Positions 39,051 to 46,752 of a stretch of 64,000 nucleotides of DNA are shown in pieces. Under the pieces are notes generated by a model. The model saw nothing but the letters and a program-made list of their open reading frames with translations. It did no database searches and was not told where the DNA came from. The stretch covers positions 644,876 through 708,875 of the forward strand of contig NZ_FXXB01000007.1 of assembly GCF_900184245.1 (NCBI RefSeq), read 5' to 3'. Source of the DNA: Brachybacterium massiliense. GTDB taxonomy: Bacteria; Actinomycetota; Actinomycetes; Actinomycetales; Dermabacteraceae. How positions within the stretch are numbered: position 1 is the first letter of the stretch; each line of letters begins with the position of its first letter. Both the position numbers and the translations under genes were made by a program.

Positions 39051-39503
39051 ATGGCTGACGCAACGATCATCATCGACGGCGGCATCGTCGCTGACCCCCG
39101 CTGGAACAACCCCGGACAGAACCGGGTCGGGAACCTCACCGTCCGCGCCGGACGGTCCCGGAAGAACGACCAGGGCGGCTACGACCAGCTCTCCTCGACC
39201 CCGTTCGACGTCGCGTGCTGGAACGAGGTGCACGACCTCCTCGCCGCGCAGATGCCGGAGAAGGGGTCGCAGGTGCGGATCACCGGGACCGTGACCGGGG
39301 TGCGGACGTATCAGGACCAGCAGGGGCAGACGCAGGCGTCGGTGGAGGTGCGGGCGGAGGGCGTGAAGGTGTTCCCGAAGCGCCAGCAGTCCGGCGGCTA
39401 CGGCCAGCAGCCCCAGCAGTCGCAGGGGTACGGCCAGCAGGCACCCCAGCAGGGCTACGCCGCGCCGCAGGGTGGCGGGTTCGAGGATCAGCCACCCTTC
39501 TGA
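39051..39503 (+). CDS. ssb: Single-stranded DNA-binding protein
   Basis: This 150-aa OB-fold SSB (GGIVADPRWNNPGQNRVGNLTVRAGRS ... FDVACWNE ... GSQVRITGTVTGVRTYQD) has a Gln/Gly-rich linker and an acidic tip ending DQPPF that recruits partners. It probably works with the Rad52-like annealing protein. Confidence 0.92.
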   Translation: MADATIIIDGGIVADPRWNNPGQNRVGNLTVRAGRSRKNDQGGYDQLSSTPFDVACWNEVHDLLAAQMPEKGSQVRITGTVTGVRTYQDQQGQTQASVEVRAEGVKVFPKRQQSGGYGQQPQQSQGYGQQAPQQGYAAPQGGGFEDQPPF

Positions 39504-39525
39504 AAGCGCTCTCTCGCATGACCGA

Positions 39526-39547
39526 GGCCTCGCCATCTGGCGGGGCC
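39526..39547 (+). terminator. Start-associated hairpin (copy 3), after ssb
   Basis: GGCCTCGCC with GGCGGGGCC (one T-G wobble), ATCT loop, then TTTCTGTTGCCCC. The next gene starts 87 nt later, farther than in the other copies. Confidence 0.75.
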
Positions 39548-39633
39548 TTTCTGTTGCCCCGGTGACGCCGACCTTGGACGGCTCAGCGCTCAGCCCGCCA
39601 CCGGGGCACTCCACCACCTGAAAGGAACACCCC

Positions 39634-40013
39634 ATGTCATTCGTACCCCTGTCCAAGCCGTCCCACCGTGGCGGCGGCTCCCCCATGATCACCATCGGCC
39701 ACGCCCAACAGAACCGGCAAACGTACCTGTCGCTCAACTCCGCGCCCTCGGCGAGCCGGCGGCACTCGCCCTCGCCTGGGATGCCGAGAACTTTCTCCTC
39801 CTCGTGACCGCCGCGTCCCCTGACGATGTGGACGCTTACCGGATCACGAAGTCCACGGGCCGGATCAGCGTCACCCGGATCATGCGCGACCTGGGCCTGA
39901 CCCCGCAGGCCGCGACGACGATGCCCGCCCGACGGCACGGCTCCACTGGCCTGGTGATCGACGTGTCCGAGATCCGTACCCGGTCCGTGACTCCTCTGCG
40001 GAGGGTGTCGTGA
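39634..40013 (+). pseudogene. Frameshifted phage gene, unknown function
   Basis: AAAGGAACACCCC precedes ATG 39634. The frame reads MSFVPLSKPSHRGGGSPM then breaks near 39742 and ends at a stop just before 39804. Reading one frame over restores continuous sequence (ALGEPAALALAWDAENFLLL, then VTAASPDDVDAYRITKSTG) to the stop at 40013. One deleted base near 39742-39760 explains this; a sequencing error or programmed shift are alternatives. The product would be about 126 aa. Confidence 0.65.
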
Positions 40014-40165
40014 GCTGCGCGTACCGGGCCTGCATCGAGCCTGCCGTGGAACACGCCGTGTGTGCCCGTCACCTGCTGGTCACGTACGCGGCTGGGCGAC
40101 GAGCCGCGGCACTCAACGGCCATGCCCGCCTGAGCGCGGTCACGGCAGAGATGAGAGCGGCATGA
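40010..40165 (+). CDS. Small Cys/His-rich phage protein
   Basis: A 51-aa protein starting with GTG in GTGA overlap. C3, C8, C18 and H21 could form a zinc knuckle. It is one of a series of tiny overlapping genes. Confidence 0.6.
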   Translation: MSCAYRACIEPAVEHAVCARHLLVTYAAGRRAAALNGHARLSAVTAEMRAA

Positions 40166-40263
40166 GATGCACGCACCTGTCCCGCATCGGGACTCGCTGC
40201 ACCCGTCCCACTGGGCATACCGGCCCGCACATCGCTGGATTCACAGACAGGAGGGCGGCGTGA
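40162..40263 (+). CDS. Tiny Cys/His zinc-knuckle-like protein (33 aa)
   Basis: ATG in ATGA overlap. The sequence CTHLSRIGTRCTRPTGHTGPH has paired Cys and His residues spaced like small treble-clef or knuckle peptides common in actinophages. Function unknown. Confidence 0.6.
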   Translation: MRCTHLSRIGTRCTRPTGHTGPHIAGFTDRRAA

Positions 40264-40592
40264 TGGATCTGTCCACCATCCCGATGCCTGAGTCCCGGGC
40301 CGGGCTCACGATCACCACCCACACCGAGGCCCTACCGACCGCGCCCTCCTGGGCTACCGGGATTGTGCACGCCGACAGGAGTGGCCGCACGACGGCGCAG
40401 TGCTCGGTGTGCCTGCGGACTGCGACGGGGACTGCGTTCGCTGTCGTGCTGGTCGGGCACTGGGATTTTTCCCCGGATCCGGACGAGTCCGGCCACACCG
40501 CCTACCGCCGTTGCCCGGAGTGCCGGGCCGCGCACCGCCACCCCGCCGAGCAGCTCGACATGCTGACCTATCTCGAAGGACTGACCTCATGA
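40263..40592 (+). CDS. Zinc-ribbon phage protein
   Basis: A 109-aa protein with CSVC and CPEC pairs about 40 residues apart, consistent with a zinc ribbon. ATG 40263 overlaps the preceding stop by 1 nt (TGATG) and has GGAGGGCGG upstream. No assigned function. Confidence 0.75.
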   Translation: MDLSTIPMPESRAGLTITTHTEALPTAPSWATGIVHADRSGRTTAQCSVCLRTATGTAFAVVLVGHWDFSPDPDESGHTAYRRCPECRAAHRHPAEQLDMLTYLEGLTS

Positions 40593-40768
40593 ACGCCCTG
40601 CCCGACCTGTACGACTACAGCAATGCCGAGGCTCTGACCCCGCCGGATGACCCCGACACGTGCCCGACCTGTAACCGGGAGTGCTGCCCTACCTGGTGCA
40701 CGCCCCGCTGGCCGTCGCCGTACCGGTCCCGGTACCGGTCACGGATCGAGAACCGGGAGGACACATGA
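40589..40768 (+). CDS. Small Cys-rich phage protein
   Basis: A 59-aa protein with CPTCNRECCPTWC and an Arg/Tyr-rich C-terminus (SPYRSRYRSR) encoded by a short CCGGTACCGGT-type repeat. Overlaps both neighbours by 4 nt. Confidence 0.65.
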   Translation: MNALPDLYDYSNAEALTPPDDPDTCPTCNRECCPTWCTPRWPSPYRSRYRSRIENREDT

Positions 40769-41013
40769 TCCCCCGCTCTCTCCCGCGTCTCGTCACGGAC
40801 GCGCTCCGCATCGGCTGGTCCGTGTCCGTGGACCAGAACTTCAAGCACACGTTCGCGGTCGCCGCCCGGTTCGAGCGGCCCGGCGAGTGGGTGGTCATCA
40901 CCTGGAACGCCGAGGGCGACCGTCCATCTCTCTCGTGGTCGGAGGTCAACGGCACCCCGACCCCGTACGCGCAGTGCACCCGCCTGATCAGAACCAACCC
41001 CGAAGGAGCATGA
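40765..41013 (+). CDS. Small phage protein, unknown function
   Basis: An 82-aa protein with a helix plus beta-rich part (VVITWNAEGDRPSLSWSEVNG). ATG 40765 is in ATGA overlap with GGGAGGACAC upstream; the longer upstream frame is not used. Confidence 0.7.
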   Translation: MIPRSLPRLVTDALRIGWSVSVDQNFKHTFAVAARFERPGEWVVITWNAEGDRPSLSWSEVNGTPTPYAQCTRLIRTNPEGA

Positions 41014-41015
41014 CC

Positions 41016-41576
41016 ATGACCCTGTTCATCGAGACCCTGACCGATTCCGACGGCGACGAGTGCCGCTTCATGTACTACGACCAGCCGGACTCCACCTCCG
41101 GTGTCTACGTGCAGGCCAGCGCTGAGGGTGAGGTGATCTCCGCTGGCCCGTTCACCCCCGAAGCTCTCCGTGCTGCGCTGGATGCGGTCGTTCCTGCCGG
41201 GTCCTACACCCGCACCGACGAGGAGGACTGGCAGGCCCGCGCCGAGAAGGCCGAGCAGGAGCGGGACGAGGCGCGTGGTGCCCTGCGCGCTCGCCTCGGG
41301 ATGAGTGCTCAGCCCCGCGCCCTCACCGCCGACGACATCACCGACGAGATGGTGAATCGGGCGCGCAAGGCATGGAACCTGTCTGCCGCCATTGGTAACG
41401 ATCTGTGGCGTGACACGCTCACCGCCGCCCTCGCCGAGCCGACCCGCCCCGAGGGTGCCGAGGAGCTGGCCCGGCTGATCGCTACCGCCGACGTGGGCGA
41501 GTGGGACTGCGGCGACCTCGCAGACGCTCTCCTCGCCACTGGCCGCGTCCGTGTCGTCACCGAGGAGCAGCCGTGA
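41016..41576 (+). CDS. Phage protein with helical C-terminus, unknown function
   Basis: A protein of about 186 aa: N-terminal beta domain, a charged helix (EEDWQARAEKAEQERDEARGALRARLG) and a C-terminal helical part. ATG 41016 has AAGGAG at 7 nt; the ATG at 41010 is too close to it. No family recognised. Confidence 0.7.
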   Translation: MTLFIETLTDSDGDECRFMYYDQPDSTSGVYVQASAEGEVISAGPFTPEALRAALDAVVPAGSYTRTDEEDWQARAEKAEQERDEARGALRARLGMSAQPRALTADDITDEMVNRARKAWNLSAAIGNDLWRDTLTAALAEPTRPEGAEELARLIATADVGEWDCGDLADALLATGRVRVVTEEQP

Positions 41577-41716
41577 ACGACCCCATCGCCGCCCTGATCG
41601 CCACGCACCGCGCGATCGCCGAGCAGGCCCGAGCGGATGGCGACCCTGGCCGCGCCAACCTCCACGACTGGGCCGCAGACCAGGCCCAGCACTTCCAGAA
41701 GGAGCAGACCCGATGA
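41573..41716 (+). CDS. Small phage protein (47 aa)
   Basis: GTG in GTGA overlap encodes a 47-aa helical peptide with several His (IATHRAIAEQARADGDPGRANLHDW). Ends in overlap with the next ATG. Confidence 0.6.
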   Translation: MNDPIAALIATHRAIAEQARADGDPGRANLHDWAADQAQHFQKEQTR

Positions 41717-41994
41717 CCACCGACCCGACCCCGCTGCAGAAGCGCATCCGTCGAGAATTTTCCATCCCTGCAGAGTGGGCGCGGCGTCGAGATGGCGAGA
41801 CCACGATGGAGCTGATCGAGCGCTGGCAGAAGAGGCAGGACGAGCAGATCGCCGCACTCATCGCCGCTGAGGTCCGCAAGGCGCAGGGCGAGGCGTGGAC
41901 CGACTGCGTCTCCGAGGCGTCCGCGCTCGGCTGGCTCCACGCCACCGCCGCCTTGGACATGCTCGATCGCAACCCGCACGAGGAGGCGCCGTGA
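41713..41994 (+). CDS. Small phage protein, unknown function
   Basis: A 93-aa helical protein (FSIPAEWARRRDGETTMELIERWQKRQDEQIAALIAAEV). ATGA and GTGA overlaps with its neighbours. No family recognised. Confidence 0.7.
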   Translation: MTTDPTPLQKRIRREFSIPAEWARRRDGETTMELIERWQKRQDEQIAALIAAEVRKAQGEAWTDCVSEASALGWLHATAALDMLDRNPHEEAP

Positions 41995-42602
41995 CTGTGC
42001 AGCCCACCCGAGACCAGCTACGAGCACTCGCCAAAGCGGCCACCCCAGGGCCGTGGAATCCCCACCCGGCAGGAAAGTACGTCTGGACCGAGGAGCTGGG
42101 CGGCATCATCCAGAACTGGTCCGATGACGCCAACGCGGTGGCCGACATGGAGTTCATCGCCGCCGCGCGTGAGGCTGTCCCGGCGCTCCTGGACCGTATC
42201 GCTCGCCTGGAAGCGCAGTCGGATATCCGTGGCCGCGCCGTCGTCATGTACCGCGACAGGGCACGGCAAGCCGAGGCCGAGCGGGACCAGGCTTACGAAT
42301 GGGCAGATGACCAGTCCCACCCGCTCGTCATGCGGCAGGGCGAGATCCTGACCGGAGTAGCGAACGCACTCAACGGCCCGACCCCGCCCCGCACATCCTG
42401 GTCGCATCACGACCTCGCGGAAAAGGCGGCGGCGACGGTGACCCGTGCCGAGCAGGCCGAGGCACGGATCAAAGCCGTGCGAGCCATCCACCGCGACCTG
42501 TACGAGTCCATGTCCGGCGTCCCGTACTGCGACGAGTGCGACCGGGCCTGGCCCTGCCCCACGATCCGCGCACTGGGAAGTGTTCCCCCACCCCGCGCGT
42601 AG
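41991..42602 (+). CDS. Ead/Ea22-like phage protein
   Basis: A 203-aa protein with the pattern seen in many phage accessory proteins of the Ead/Ea22 type: ATPGPWNPHPAGKYVW, then DANAVADMEFIAAAREAVPALLDRIARLEAQ and a long helix. A CDECDRAWPC motif lies near the C-terminus. The biochemical role of such proteins is unknown. Confidence 0.65.
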   Translation: MTVQPTRDQLRALAKAATPGPWNPHPAGKYVWTEELGGIIQNWSDDANAVADMEFIAAAREAVPALLDRIARLEAQSDIRGRAVVMYRDRARQAEAERDQAYEWADDQSHPLVMRQGEILTGVANALNGPTPPRTSWSHHDLAEKAAATVTRAEQAEARIKAVRAIHRDLYESMSGVPYCDECDRAWPCPTIRALGSVPPPRA

Positions 42603-42622
42603 CAACACTTCCGCCCCCGCAA

Positions 42623-42650
42623 GGCCCGTCACCCCTCGTGGTGGCGGGCC
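42623..42650 (+). terminator. Start-associated hairpin (copy 4)
   Basis: GGCCCGTCACC with GGTGGCGGGCC (one T-G wobble), CCTCGT loop, then TTTCTGTTGCCCGAAGGAGG and the RusA-like ATG at 42674. Confidence 0.8.
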
Positions 42651-42673
42651 TTTCTGTTGCCCGAAGGAGGGCC

Positions 42674-43039
42674 ATGCAAGAACTCGTCATCGACATCCCC
42701 GCCCCCATGTGGCAGACCTCGAACCAGCGACTCCACCACATGGAGCGCGCACGCCGGACGAAGCACGTCCGCACCCTCGCCGGCTGGGCAGCACGCAACC
42801 TCACCCCAGTCACCGGCACCGTCCACGTCATGGCCCACATCTCCGCGCCCAAGAAGTCCCGCGCAGACGTCGGCAACACCTACCCCACCGTGAAAGCCGT
42901 CATCGACGGACTCACCGACGCGGGTGTGTGGGCGGACGACAACGACGACCACCTCGTCGGACCCGACATGCGCCGCGCAGCCCCGACCGGTGTTCCGGGC
43001 ATTTACCGGATCCGCCTCACCATCACACCCACCACCTGA
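42674..43039 (+). CDS. RusA-like Holliday junction resolvase
   Basis: A 121-aa protein with a RusA-type layout: an N-terminal strand, NQRLHHMERARRTK, then the acidic active-site region YPTVKAVIDGLTDAGVWADDNDDHLV. RusA enzymes cut Holliday junctions and debranch phage DNA. AAGGAGGGCC lies before the ATG. Confidence 0.75.
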   Translation: MQELVIDIPAPMWQTSNQRLHHMERARRTKHVRTLAGWAARNLTPVTGTVHVMAHISAPKKSRADVGNTYPTVKAVIDGLTDAGVWADDNDDHLVGPDMRRAAPTGVPGIYRIRLTITPTT

Positions 43040-43051
43040 GAGGATCTGCTC

Positions 43052-43297
43052 ATGGCAGATGAAACCAGATTCGATCCCGAGTCACACATGACCGGGTACC
43101 AGTGGGGTTTCCTCGTGAACGACGCGTTCGAGGAGCCCCTGTGGGCGAGCAGCGCCTTCACTGCGGGCCTCAGCAAGATCACCGACCTGATCGCTGAGGG
43201 CCGCGGGACCGCCGAGGTGCTAGAGATCCAGCAGGCAATCATTGACGCCCGTCACGAGTTCGAAGACAGGCGAGAGGAGCGTACGAACGATGGCTGA
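43052..43297 (+). CDS. Small phage protein, unknown function
   Basis: An 81-aa acidic protein with GAGAGGATC upstream. No motif recognised; overlaps the next gene by 8 nt. Confidence 0.7.
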   Translation: MADETRFDPESHMTGYQWGFLVNDAFEEPLWASSAFTAGLSKITDLIAEGRGTAEVLEIQQAIIDARHEFEDRREERTNDG

Positions 43298-43502
43298 CGA
43301 GAACCAGACCCCGGGCTTCCGCGCCGGATTCGAGCTCGGCAAGGTCTACGCCGAGGTCCAATCTTACCTCCACCACACCGGGGAAAGCGAGGACGGCCCC
43401 CTCGCTCGCACACTCCTCGCTGCACTCGACGCGATCGGCAGCGTCCCCGACCCCGGCCCCGCCACCCAGGAAGTCATCGACGCCTGGAACCGGGACATCT
43501 GA
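43290..43502 (+). CDS. Small phage protein, unknown function
   Basis: A 70-aa acidic protein (FRAGFELGKVYAEVQSYLHHTGESEDGPL). ATG 43290 follows GAGAGGAGCG. Ends before a strong hairpin. Its start resembles the preceding gene (MADE-), a possible old duplication, but similarity is weak. Confidence 0.7.
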   Translation: MADENQTPGFRAGFELGKVYAEVQSYLHHTGESEDGPLARTLLAALDAIGSVPDPGPATQEVIDAWNRDI

Positions 43503-43518
43503 CACCACTCGCCCCCAA

Positions 43519-43546
43519 CGCCTCTCAGCCATCCGGCTGGGGGGCG
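43519..43546 (+). terminator. Start-associated hairpin (copy 5)
   Basis: CGCCTCTCAGCC with GGCTGGGGGGCG (two T-G wobbles), ATCC loop, then TTTCTCATGCCCGAGGAGG and the replication-gene GTG at 43570. Confidence 0.8.
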
Positions 43547-43569
43547 TTTCTCATGCCCGAGGAGGCCAC

Positions 43570-44523
43570 GTGGCGAGCGATCGCGCGTACATCAACAGGG
43601 GCATCTGGAACGACGCCGACCACCGGCAGCTCACCCTAGAAGCCCAGCACCTCTACTACATGCTCCTGACCCACCCCACCCTGTCCTATGTCGGCGTCGT
43701 CGACTGGCGCCCGAACCGCCTCACCCCATTCGCGCGCGGCCTGACTGTCCAGCGCATCGAGGCAGCCGCCGCAGAGCTCTCGGCAGGACTTTACGTCGTC
43801 ATCGACGAAGCGACCGAGGAAGTACTCATCCGGTCCTGGGTGAAGCACGACGGAGTTCTCAAGCAGCCCCGACTCGCCGTGTCGATGGCGAACGCGTACA
43901 CCCGCACAGCATCGAACGAACTCCGCGGCGTCATCGTCCACGAGCTCCGCCGGCAGCGCGAAGCGCATCCGGAGTACGCGTGCTGGGAGGACAAGCGCGT
44001 CACTGACGTGCTCTCTCAGCCCTCGATTTCGGCTGAGGAGCTGCCCCCGTTTGCCCCTGCCGCTGGGGCAAACGTTGGGGGTGGGTTTGGGGATGGGTTT
44101 ACCCCAAACCCACCCCCTGAGGTTGGGCCTGGGTTGCTCTGCGCCCCATCTCCTACTCCTACTCCAGCTCCCCCTTCCTCTACCGAGGAAGGGGAGTCTG
44201 AGGGGAAGTCGCGCAAGCGCTCCTCGGCGGGAACTCGCATCAGTGACGATTTCACCATCGACGACGAGATGCGGGCATGGGCCGCAGAGAACACACCCCA
44301 CGTCGACATCGACTGGCACACCCAGAAGTTCATCGACCACTTCGCATCCCAGTCCGGGCAGCGCGGGGTGAAGACCCAGTGGGGCCGCACCTGGAAGAAC
44401 TGGATGCGCACCGAAGAGGAGCGCGCACCCGCGAACCGTCAACAACAACGACCGAACCGCGACGCCGCCTCCGCCCGAGGCCTCGTCCAAGCCCACGAAG
44501 ACCTCTTCGGGAGGACCACATGA
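43570..44523 (+). CDS. Phage replication initiator-like protein
   Basis: A 317-aa protein with an N-terminal winged-helix region (INRGIWNDADHRQLTLEAQHLYYMLLTHP ... IRSWVKHDGVLKQP), a Gly/Pro/Ser-rich linker, and a C-terminal domain (ISDDFTIDDEMRAWAAENTP ... SQRG-like GQRGVKTQWGRTWKNWMR) typical of phage replisome organisers/DnaD-like initiators. The linker is encoded by perfect inverted repeats (44048-44194), as expected if the origin lies inside the initiator gene, like lambda O. Confidence 0.75.
   Translation: MASDRAYINRGIWNDADHRQLTLEAQHLYYMLLTHPTLSYVGVVDWRPNRLTPFARGLTVQRIEAAAAELSAGLYVVIDEATEEVLIRSWVKHDGVLKQPRLAVSMANAYTRTASNELRGVIVHELRRQREAHPEYACWEDKRVTDVLSQPSISAEELPPFAPAAGANVGGGFGDGFTPNPPPEVGPGLLCAPSPTPTPAPPSSTEEGESEGKSRKRSSAGTRISDDFTIDDEMRAWAAENTPHVDIDWHTQKFIDHFASQSGQRGVKTQWGRTWKNWMRTEEERAPANRQQQRPNRDAASARGLVQAHEDLFGRTT
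44048..44194. other. Candidate phage replication origin: three perfect inverted repeats
   Basis: Within the initiator gene: a 10-bp repeat CGTTTGCCCC/GGGGCAAACG (44048-44057, 44065-44074), a 16-bp repeat GGGGGTGGGTTTGGGG and its complement (44077-44092, 44102-44117), and a 10-bp repeat CCCCTTCCTC/GAGGAAGGGG (44171-44180, 44185-44194). A TCCTAC tract lies between the last two. All are mismatch-free. Confidence 0.65.
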
Positions 44524-45083
44524 CCGACATCCAGAGAGCAGGCGACATCGTCACCGAGCTCGCCACTGCCCGCACCACCGCACCTTCCGAGGTCGCTGTC
44601 CAGGCTGACGGCACCCAGGCCGTCATCCAGTGGCAGGGCACGCCTGTCACCGCGGAGTGGCTCACGAAGTGGGTGAACAAGATGATCGCCGCGAAGCTCG
44701 CCGAACCGTACGCGGACGTCCCCAACGACGGATCCAGGGCAGCGCAGGAGGCCCGGGCCACGAACGCGGCGAAGCTCGACGCGTGGCACCGCGCCCTCGC
44801 CGGCCTCCCCCTTGAGGGGCTCGAGGCGGCACGCGTCCACTTCGAGCGCAACGGCGTACCGGAGGGGCGGTGGGGCTATCTCCGCCCGTACGAGGTGTCG
44901 AAGTGGGTGCGGGCCCGTGCGCAGCGCCGTATCCCGGAGGGGAAGGCGTGCGAGTCCCACCCGAACGAGTGGGCGCACGACTGCGGTGTCTGCCGCACTG
45001 CTGGTGCGGTTCCTCCGGAGAAGGCTCGTTCGTACATCGCGCAGATCCGCGCCACCCTCGCCCAGCGAAAGGACACCCCGTGA
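44520..45083 (+). CDS. Phage protein downstream of the initiator, possible helicase loader
   Basis: A 187-aa helical protein in ATGA overlap with the initiator. C-terminus has CESHPNEWAHDCGVC, a likely metal site. Its place suggests a loader or accessory replication factor, but no Walker motif is visible, so the role is positional inference. Confidence 0.6.
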   Translation: MTDIQRAGDIVTELATARTTAPSEVAVQADGTQAVIQWQGTPVTAEWLTKWVNKMIAAKLAEPYADVPNDGSRAAQEARATNAAKLDAWHRALAGLPLEGLEAARVHFERNGVPEGRWGYLRPYEVSKWVRARAQRRIPEGKACESHPNEWAHDCGVCRTAGAVPPEKARSYIAQIRATLAQRKDTP

Positions 45084-45280
45084 CCACTCCCAGGCCCCCT
45101 GAGAAGTTGCTCACCATCCGAGAGCCCGTCGAGTGCACCCAGTGCGGCGAACTCATGCCCGACGGCACGACCGCCTGGATCCCCGGCTGGGGCCGCATCG
45201 AGCACTGGTACTCCGCAAACGGCTGCGACGCCTACGAGGAGGACGACGACTGGGACGACGACGAGGAGGACGACCTGTGA
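45080..45280 (+). CDS. Small zinc-ribbon protein with acidic tail
   Basis: A 66-aa protein with CTQCGELMPDGT and a second Cys in NGC, then a very acidic tail (EEDDDWDDDEEDD). GTGA overlap. Such tails can mimic DNA or bind basic partners; this is inference. Confidence 0.65.
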   Translation: MTTPRPPEKLLTIREPVECTQCGELMPDGTTAWIPGWGRIEHWYSANGCDAYEEDDDWDDDEEDDL

Positions 45281-45462
45281 AGCCCTGCACCGACCGATGC
45301 CGTCGCGCAGCCGGCACGTGCTGGAACCCCGACCGCGACATCCGCCGGATCCACATCGCCCTCCACCGCATGAGAGGCAACCAGATCGCGGCCGACCTCC
45401 GCGACCAGATCGACGAGCACGCCGCCGCGTGGCGCGCACAACTCACGAAGGGCACCCGATGA
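45277..45462 (+). CDS. Small phage protein, unknown function
   Basis: A 61-aa basic protein (IRRIHIALHRMRGNQIAADLRDQIDEH), GTGA overlap at its start and ATGA at its end. Confidence 0.65.
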   Translation: MKPCTDRCRRAAGTCWNPDRDIRRIHIALHRMRGNQIAADLRDQIDEHAAAWRAQLTKGTR

Positions 45463-45659
45463 GCCGCTACAAGACCACCACCCGATCCACCACCACGACC
45501 ACCCACAAGATCGACCTGCCGGGCGCCACGCTCGACGACCTCCGACGGCTCGTCGAGGCGACCGTCCACCTCGGCGCGGGCTCACCAATCCAGACCGACA
45601 TGTTCGGGATCTCCCTCGCCGTGCACGAGACCCGACTCAACGAGGAGGACACCCCGTGA
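45459..45659 (+). CDS. Small phage protein, unknown function
   Basis: A 66-aa protein with a Thr-rich N-terminus (TTTRSTTTTT) and a helix-strand part. 4-nt overlaps with both neighbours. Confidence 0.65.
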   Translation: MSRYKTTTRSTTTTTHKIDLPGATLDDLRRLVEATVHLGAGSPIQTDMFGISLAVHETRLNEEDTP

Positions 45660-45952
45660 AGCTCTACCGCCCCGTCCTGATCGAGTCCGCCGAGCAGGCC
45701 GAAGCACTACCTGATGGGGCCGTGCTCGTCCGCGAGGACCACTTCGTATTCCAGAAGCACGCAGGCCAATTCGTGAGCGCCGACCCCCACGACCTCCCCA
45801 CCGAAGCAGCGTGGGAAGTCGTCGGCTGGACGGCTCTCGTGCCCATCGAAGCCGAGGAGGAGCGGAGGACGCTCGACCTGCCCGAGATGCTCGGCGGCGC
45901 AAGAAACGCACCCGTCACCCGCCTCGTCACCCCCTGGGAGGAAGCACAGTGA
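45656..45952 (+). CDS. Small phage protein, unknown function
   Basis: A 98-aa protein (LIESAEQAEALPDGAVLVREDHF), like short phage proteins with an ALPxGTV-type beta turn of unknown role. GTG start in overlap. Confidence 0.65.
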   Translation: MKLYRPVLIESAEQAEALPDGAVLVREDHFVFQKHAGQFVSADPHDLPTEAAWEVVGWTALVPIEAEEERRTLDLPEMLGGARNAPVTRLVTPWEEAQ

Positions 45953-46680
45953 CCTCGTTCGAACTCATCGGAACCCTGCGTGACGACCTTCAGCAGCAGA
46001 ACCTCGCCAACCGCTACCGGAACCGGCTCGACGAGATCAGGGAGTGGTACCAGCACCTCCCCGACGTCATGCTCTCCGTGTCCGGCTACGCAATGGACCT
46101 CGCCGGCACCCGCGGCACGACATCCCGGATCCCGGGCGGGGACGCGCTCGCAATGCTCGCCCCCTGGGCACCGGACGCGGACCACGGGGATGATCTACCG
46201 CATCCCGCGCAGACTGTGCACGAGTGGGTGGAAGCGATCGACGGCACGCCCCGTCGCACGTTCACGGAGAACTGGCGGTGGCTCCGGGACCACACCCCGC
46301 AGATCCTCGAGTCGCAATGGGCGACAGCGTGGCGACAAGACATCGACGCGCTCTGGTACCGGCTCGAGAAGCTCTCCGGCGACGCACCACGGGCAGAGCA
46401 GCAGAACCGGGGACCGCTCGACTGCGAAGCACGCGCCCACGAGATCCCCGACGAGACCCGGCTGACGCTCACCGAGACGCAGCCTTTCTGGCCCAAGGTC
46501 CGCAACCGCGTCGAAGTCGACCGGCACCGCGAACGCGACCAGGCCAAGAGAGACAAGCGACCCCCCGAGTACCGGTGCAACCCGGACGAGAGGGGCCGGT
46601 ACCTCGTCGCTGACCTGCGCGAGCACTACCGGGCACGACACGACGAGCAGGAGTATGCAAACCGAATGACATCCGTGTAA
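45949..46680 (+). CDS. Phage protein, unknown function
   Basis: A 243-aa Trp- and Arg-rich helical protein, the last gene of the early operon, with GTGA overlap and a terminator after it. The C-terminus has a Cys and many basic residues (VDRHRERDQAKRDKRPPEYRC), which suggests nucleic-acid contact, but I assign no family. Confidence 0.7.
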   Translation: MTSFELIGTLRDDLQQQNLANRYRNRLDEIREWYQHLPDVMLSVSGYAMDLAGTRGTTSRIPGGDALAMLAPWAPDADHGDDLPHPAQTVHEWVEAIDGTPRRTFTENWRWLRDHTPQILESQWATAWRQDIDALWYRLEKLSGDAPRAEQQNRGPLDCEARAHEIPDETRLTLTETQPFWPKVRNRVEVDRHRERDQAKRDKRPPEYRCNPDERGRYLVADLREHYRARHDEQEYANRMTSV

Positions 46681-46719
46681 GATACGAACGACCCACAAGT
46701 GGGTCCGCTTTCAGCACAC

Positions 46720-46749
46720 AAAGCCTCGAGCCACACGGCCCGGGGCTTT
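46720..46749 (+). terminator. Terminator at the end of the early operon
   Basis: AAAGCCTCG with CGGGGCTTT (one T-G wobble), followed by TTC. Forty nt past the last early gene. Confidence 0.75.
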
Positions 46750-46752
46750 TTC

